Part shown: in pieces, positions 5,246 through 6,729 of the stretch
Layout: each line of letters starts with the position of its first letter
Numbering within the stretch: position 1 is the first letter of the stretch
DNA from: Lachnospiraceae bacterium
Lineage (GTDB): Bacteria > Bacillota > Clostridia > Lachnospirales > Lachnospiraceae
Length of the DNA: 6,729 nt
Assembly: GCA_017380975.1 (NCBI GenBank)
Contig: JAFOCX010000088.1
Span: 1-6,729 of the forward strand
Direction: 5' to 3'
Translations under genes and position numbers: made by a program
Notes under the pieces: model-generated
Told to the model about the DNA's origin: nothing
Database searches by the model: none
Seen by the model: the letters and a program-made list of their open reading frames with translations, nothing else

Positions 5246-5256
5246 AACATTATATT
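5238..5256. promoter_or_regulatory. AT-rich inverted repeat over the -10 and start site of glgX
   Basis: AATATAAT (5238-5245) is repeated as its exact complement at 5249-5256 around a three-base centre. It covers the -10 element and the predicted start. Since AT-rich promoter DNA makes such dyads by chance fairly easily, this is a weaker operator candidate than the neighbouring CG-containing dyad. Confidence 0.35.
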
Positions 5257-5276
5257 GTTTTCTGAGGAGGATTTTT

Positions 5277-6729
5277 ATGGATTCCTATCGCCCGGATCTA
5301 TTTTCATATATACCGACACCGCCAACCAGTACACACGAGATCGCAGGCTTCAAAGTCCGCCCGGGTCTGTTTGATATCAACGGAGCCATGGCGCTGCCTA
5401 ACGGTATCAACTTTACCGTGCATACACACCATGGAACCAGTGTCGAATTATTGCTTTTTCATCGCGGACAAGCAAAACCGTTCGCTGTACTTCCATTTCC
5501 GGAGTCCTATCGCATCGGCGACGTGTACTCTATGATCGTTTTCGATCTTGATATCGAAGACTTGGAATATGCCTATCGTGTTGACGGACCTTACAAACCG
5601 TCAAAAGGACTTCTGTTTGACCGAAAAAATATTTTACTGGACCCTTATGCCAAAGCCGTGGCCGGCCAGCGTATTTGGGGAAATTCCAAGAGAGGTTCCT
5701 ATCGCGCCCGTGTCGTAAAAGAAAACTTCGATTGGGGCGATGCTCCTCAATCGAAAAAAGAGCTGAGCGACCTGATCATTTACGAGCTTCATGTCCGCGG
5801 CTTCACACAGCACGAATCTTCCGGTGTCAAACACCGCGGAACATTCGCAGGACTGAAAGAGAAAATTCCTTATTTAAAAGAGCTTGGCATCAATGCAGTT
5901 GAGCTGATGCCGGTTTTCCAGTTCGATGAAACCATTCACGCCCGCAACGTAAACGGAAAACGCCTGGTCGAATACTGGGGATACAATACAGTCAGCTTCT
6001 TTGCACCGAATACCAGCTACAATGCGTTCCAGGAATATCACCAGGAAGGAAATGAACTCAAAGATCTGATCAAGGCTTTTCATGATAATGGAATCGAAGT
6101 GATTTTGGATGTCGTGTTTAACCATACTGCCGAAGGCAATGAACAGGGAAAAACATTCAGCTTCAAGGGCTTTGACAACAACATTTATTATATGCTGACT
6201 CCTGACGGAAATTACTACAATTTCAGTGGATGCGGAAATACATTAAACTGTAATCATCCGATCGTTCAGCAGATGATCCTGGAGTGCCTGCGTTACTGGA
6301 CGATTTATTATCGTGTTGACGGCTTCCGTTTCGATCTCGCCAGCATTCTCGGACGAAATGAGGATGGTTCTCCGATGAACAATCCTCCGCTGCTTCGTAC
6401 CCTCGCTGCAGACCCGCTCCTTCGAAATGTAAAGCTGATCGCAGAGGCATGGGATGCCGGCGGTCTGTATCAGGTTGGAAAATTCCCTGCCAGCAACCGC
6501 TGGGCGGAGTGGAACGGTCGGTACCGAGACACCTTGCGCAGTTTCTTAAAAGGTGATTCCTGGGCTTCCTGGACAGCCGCACAGTGCATCTCCGGTTCTG
6601 GAGATATGTACGGCGGTATGTTTTCTGAGGACCACAAAAACTATGCCGGTTACAACTCCTGTATTAACTTCTTGACTTGCCATGACGGATTCACTTTATA
6701 TGATCTGTACTCTTACAACTATAAACATA
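5277..6729 (+). CDS. glgX: Glycogen debranching-type GH13 enzyme, isoamylase/GlgX family (3' end cut by window edge)
   Basis: The open frame gives 484 residues and continues past the right edge; relatives are about 650-720 residues, so the C-terminal beta domain is missing. An N-terminal CBM48-like beta domain (about 20-130) precedes the GH13 barrel. Catalytic motifs are present: DVVFNH (278-283), VDGFRFD with nucleophile Asp353 (347-353), LIAEAWD with acid/base Glu390 (387-392) and CHDG with the transition-state Asp470 (468-471). Spacing and the substrate-loop WGYN (234-237) fit GlgX/isoamylase-type enzymes, which hydrolyse alpha-1,6 branches of glycogen or limit dextrins in the cytoplasm; there is no signal peptide. 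A related type I pullulanase role cannot be fully excluded. The start is fixed by GAGGAGG at 5264-5270. It is divergent from the SseB-domain gene. Other glg genes may follow outside the window. Confidence 0.93.
   Translation, partial: MDSYRPDLFSYIPTPPTSTHEIAGFKVRPGLFDINGAMALPNGINFTVHTHHGTSVELLLFHRGQAKPFAVLPFPESYRIGDVYSMIVFDLDIEDLEYAYRVDGPYKPSKGLLFDRKNILLDPYAKAVAGQRIWGNSKRGSYRARVVKENFDWGDAPQSKKELSDLIIYELHVRGFTQHESSGVKHRGTFAGLKEKIPYLKELGINAVELMPVFQFDETIHARNVNGKRLVEYWGYNTVSFFAPNTSYNAFQEYHQEGNELKDLIKAFHDNGIEVILDVVFNHTAEGNEQGKTFSFKGFDNNIYYMLTPDGNYYNFSGCGNTLNCNHPIVQQMILECLRYWTIYYRVDGFRFDLASILGRNEDGSPMNNPPLLRTLAADPLLRNVKLIAEAWDAGGLYQVGKFPASNRWAEWNGRYRDTLRSFLKGDSWASWTAAQCISGSGDMYGGMFSEDHKNYAGYNSCINFLTCHDGFTLYDLYSYNYKH

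Noticed and set aside
5153..5374. A 73-codon plus-strand open frame starting before glgX.
   Set aside because: It crosses the glgX promoter and overlaps the glgX start in another frame, with no ribosome site of its own.
5634..6582. Minus-strand open frames inside glgX (5634-5834, 5874-6125, 6223-6582).
   Set aside because: All are antisense to a GH13 frame with intact catalytic motifs, and none has a ribosome site or a recognisable domain.

Overview
The window looks like a chromosomal segment of a gut-type clostridial Firmicute, most likely Lachnospiraceae (Blautia/Coprococcus/Roseburia-like). The grounds are moderate GC, AGGAGG-type ribosome sites, the rpsF-ssb-rpsR gene order, a DUF951 protein of Firmicute type, a zinc-form S18, and an SSB ending in GLPFN. 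The genus assignment is inference from memory of similar proteins, not a search result.

The layout is compact. Seven complete genes and one edge-truncated gene, 1-5116, are read leftward (minus strand). One gene cut by the right edge, from 5277, is read rightward. In transcription order from the middle outward, these are: (a) a monocistronic gene for an SseB-domain protein (5116-4328), closed by a strong terminator (4286-4320); (b) a three-gene cluster: Eis-like GNAT acetyltransferase (4150-3125), Sir2-family NAD-dependent deacylase (3107-2382) and small DUF951 protein (2372-2169), with gaps of 17 and 9 nt and a terminator at 2102-2153; (c) the replication/translation operon rpsF-ssb-rpsR (2018-890), with its own promoter embedded in the preceding terminator, a leader that can fold over the rpsF ribosome site, and a terminator at 842-878; (d) an EamA/DMT-type membrane transporter (801 to beyond the left edge); (e) on the other strand, a glycogen-debranching-type GH13 enzyme (glgX) under a near-consensus promoter with two inverted repeats, divergent from the SseB gene.

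rpsF, ssb and rpsR form the classical core operon, linking small-subunit ribosome assembly to single-stranded DNA protection. The GNAT and Sir2 genes make opposite chemistries (acyl transfer and acyl removal) in one transcript, the most suggestive functional pairing here. The debranching enzyme points to glycogen or alpha-glucan metabolism. I saw no mobile element, CRISPR array, tRNA or rRNA. Most of the window is ordinary core chromosome, so the interesting material is regulatory: the S6 leader, the terminator-promoter overlap, the hairpin before the GNAT gene and the dyads at glgX. No intergenic stretch exceeds about 160 bases.
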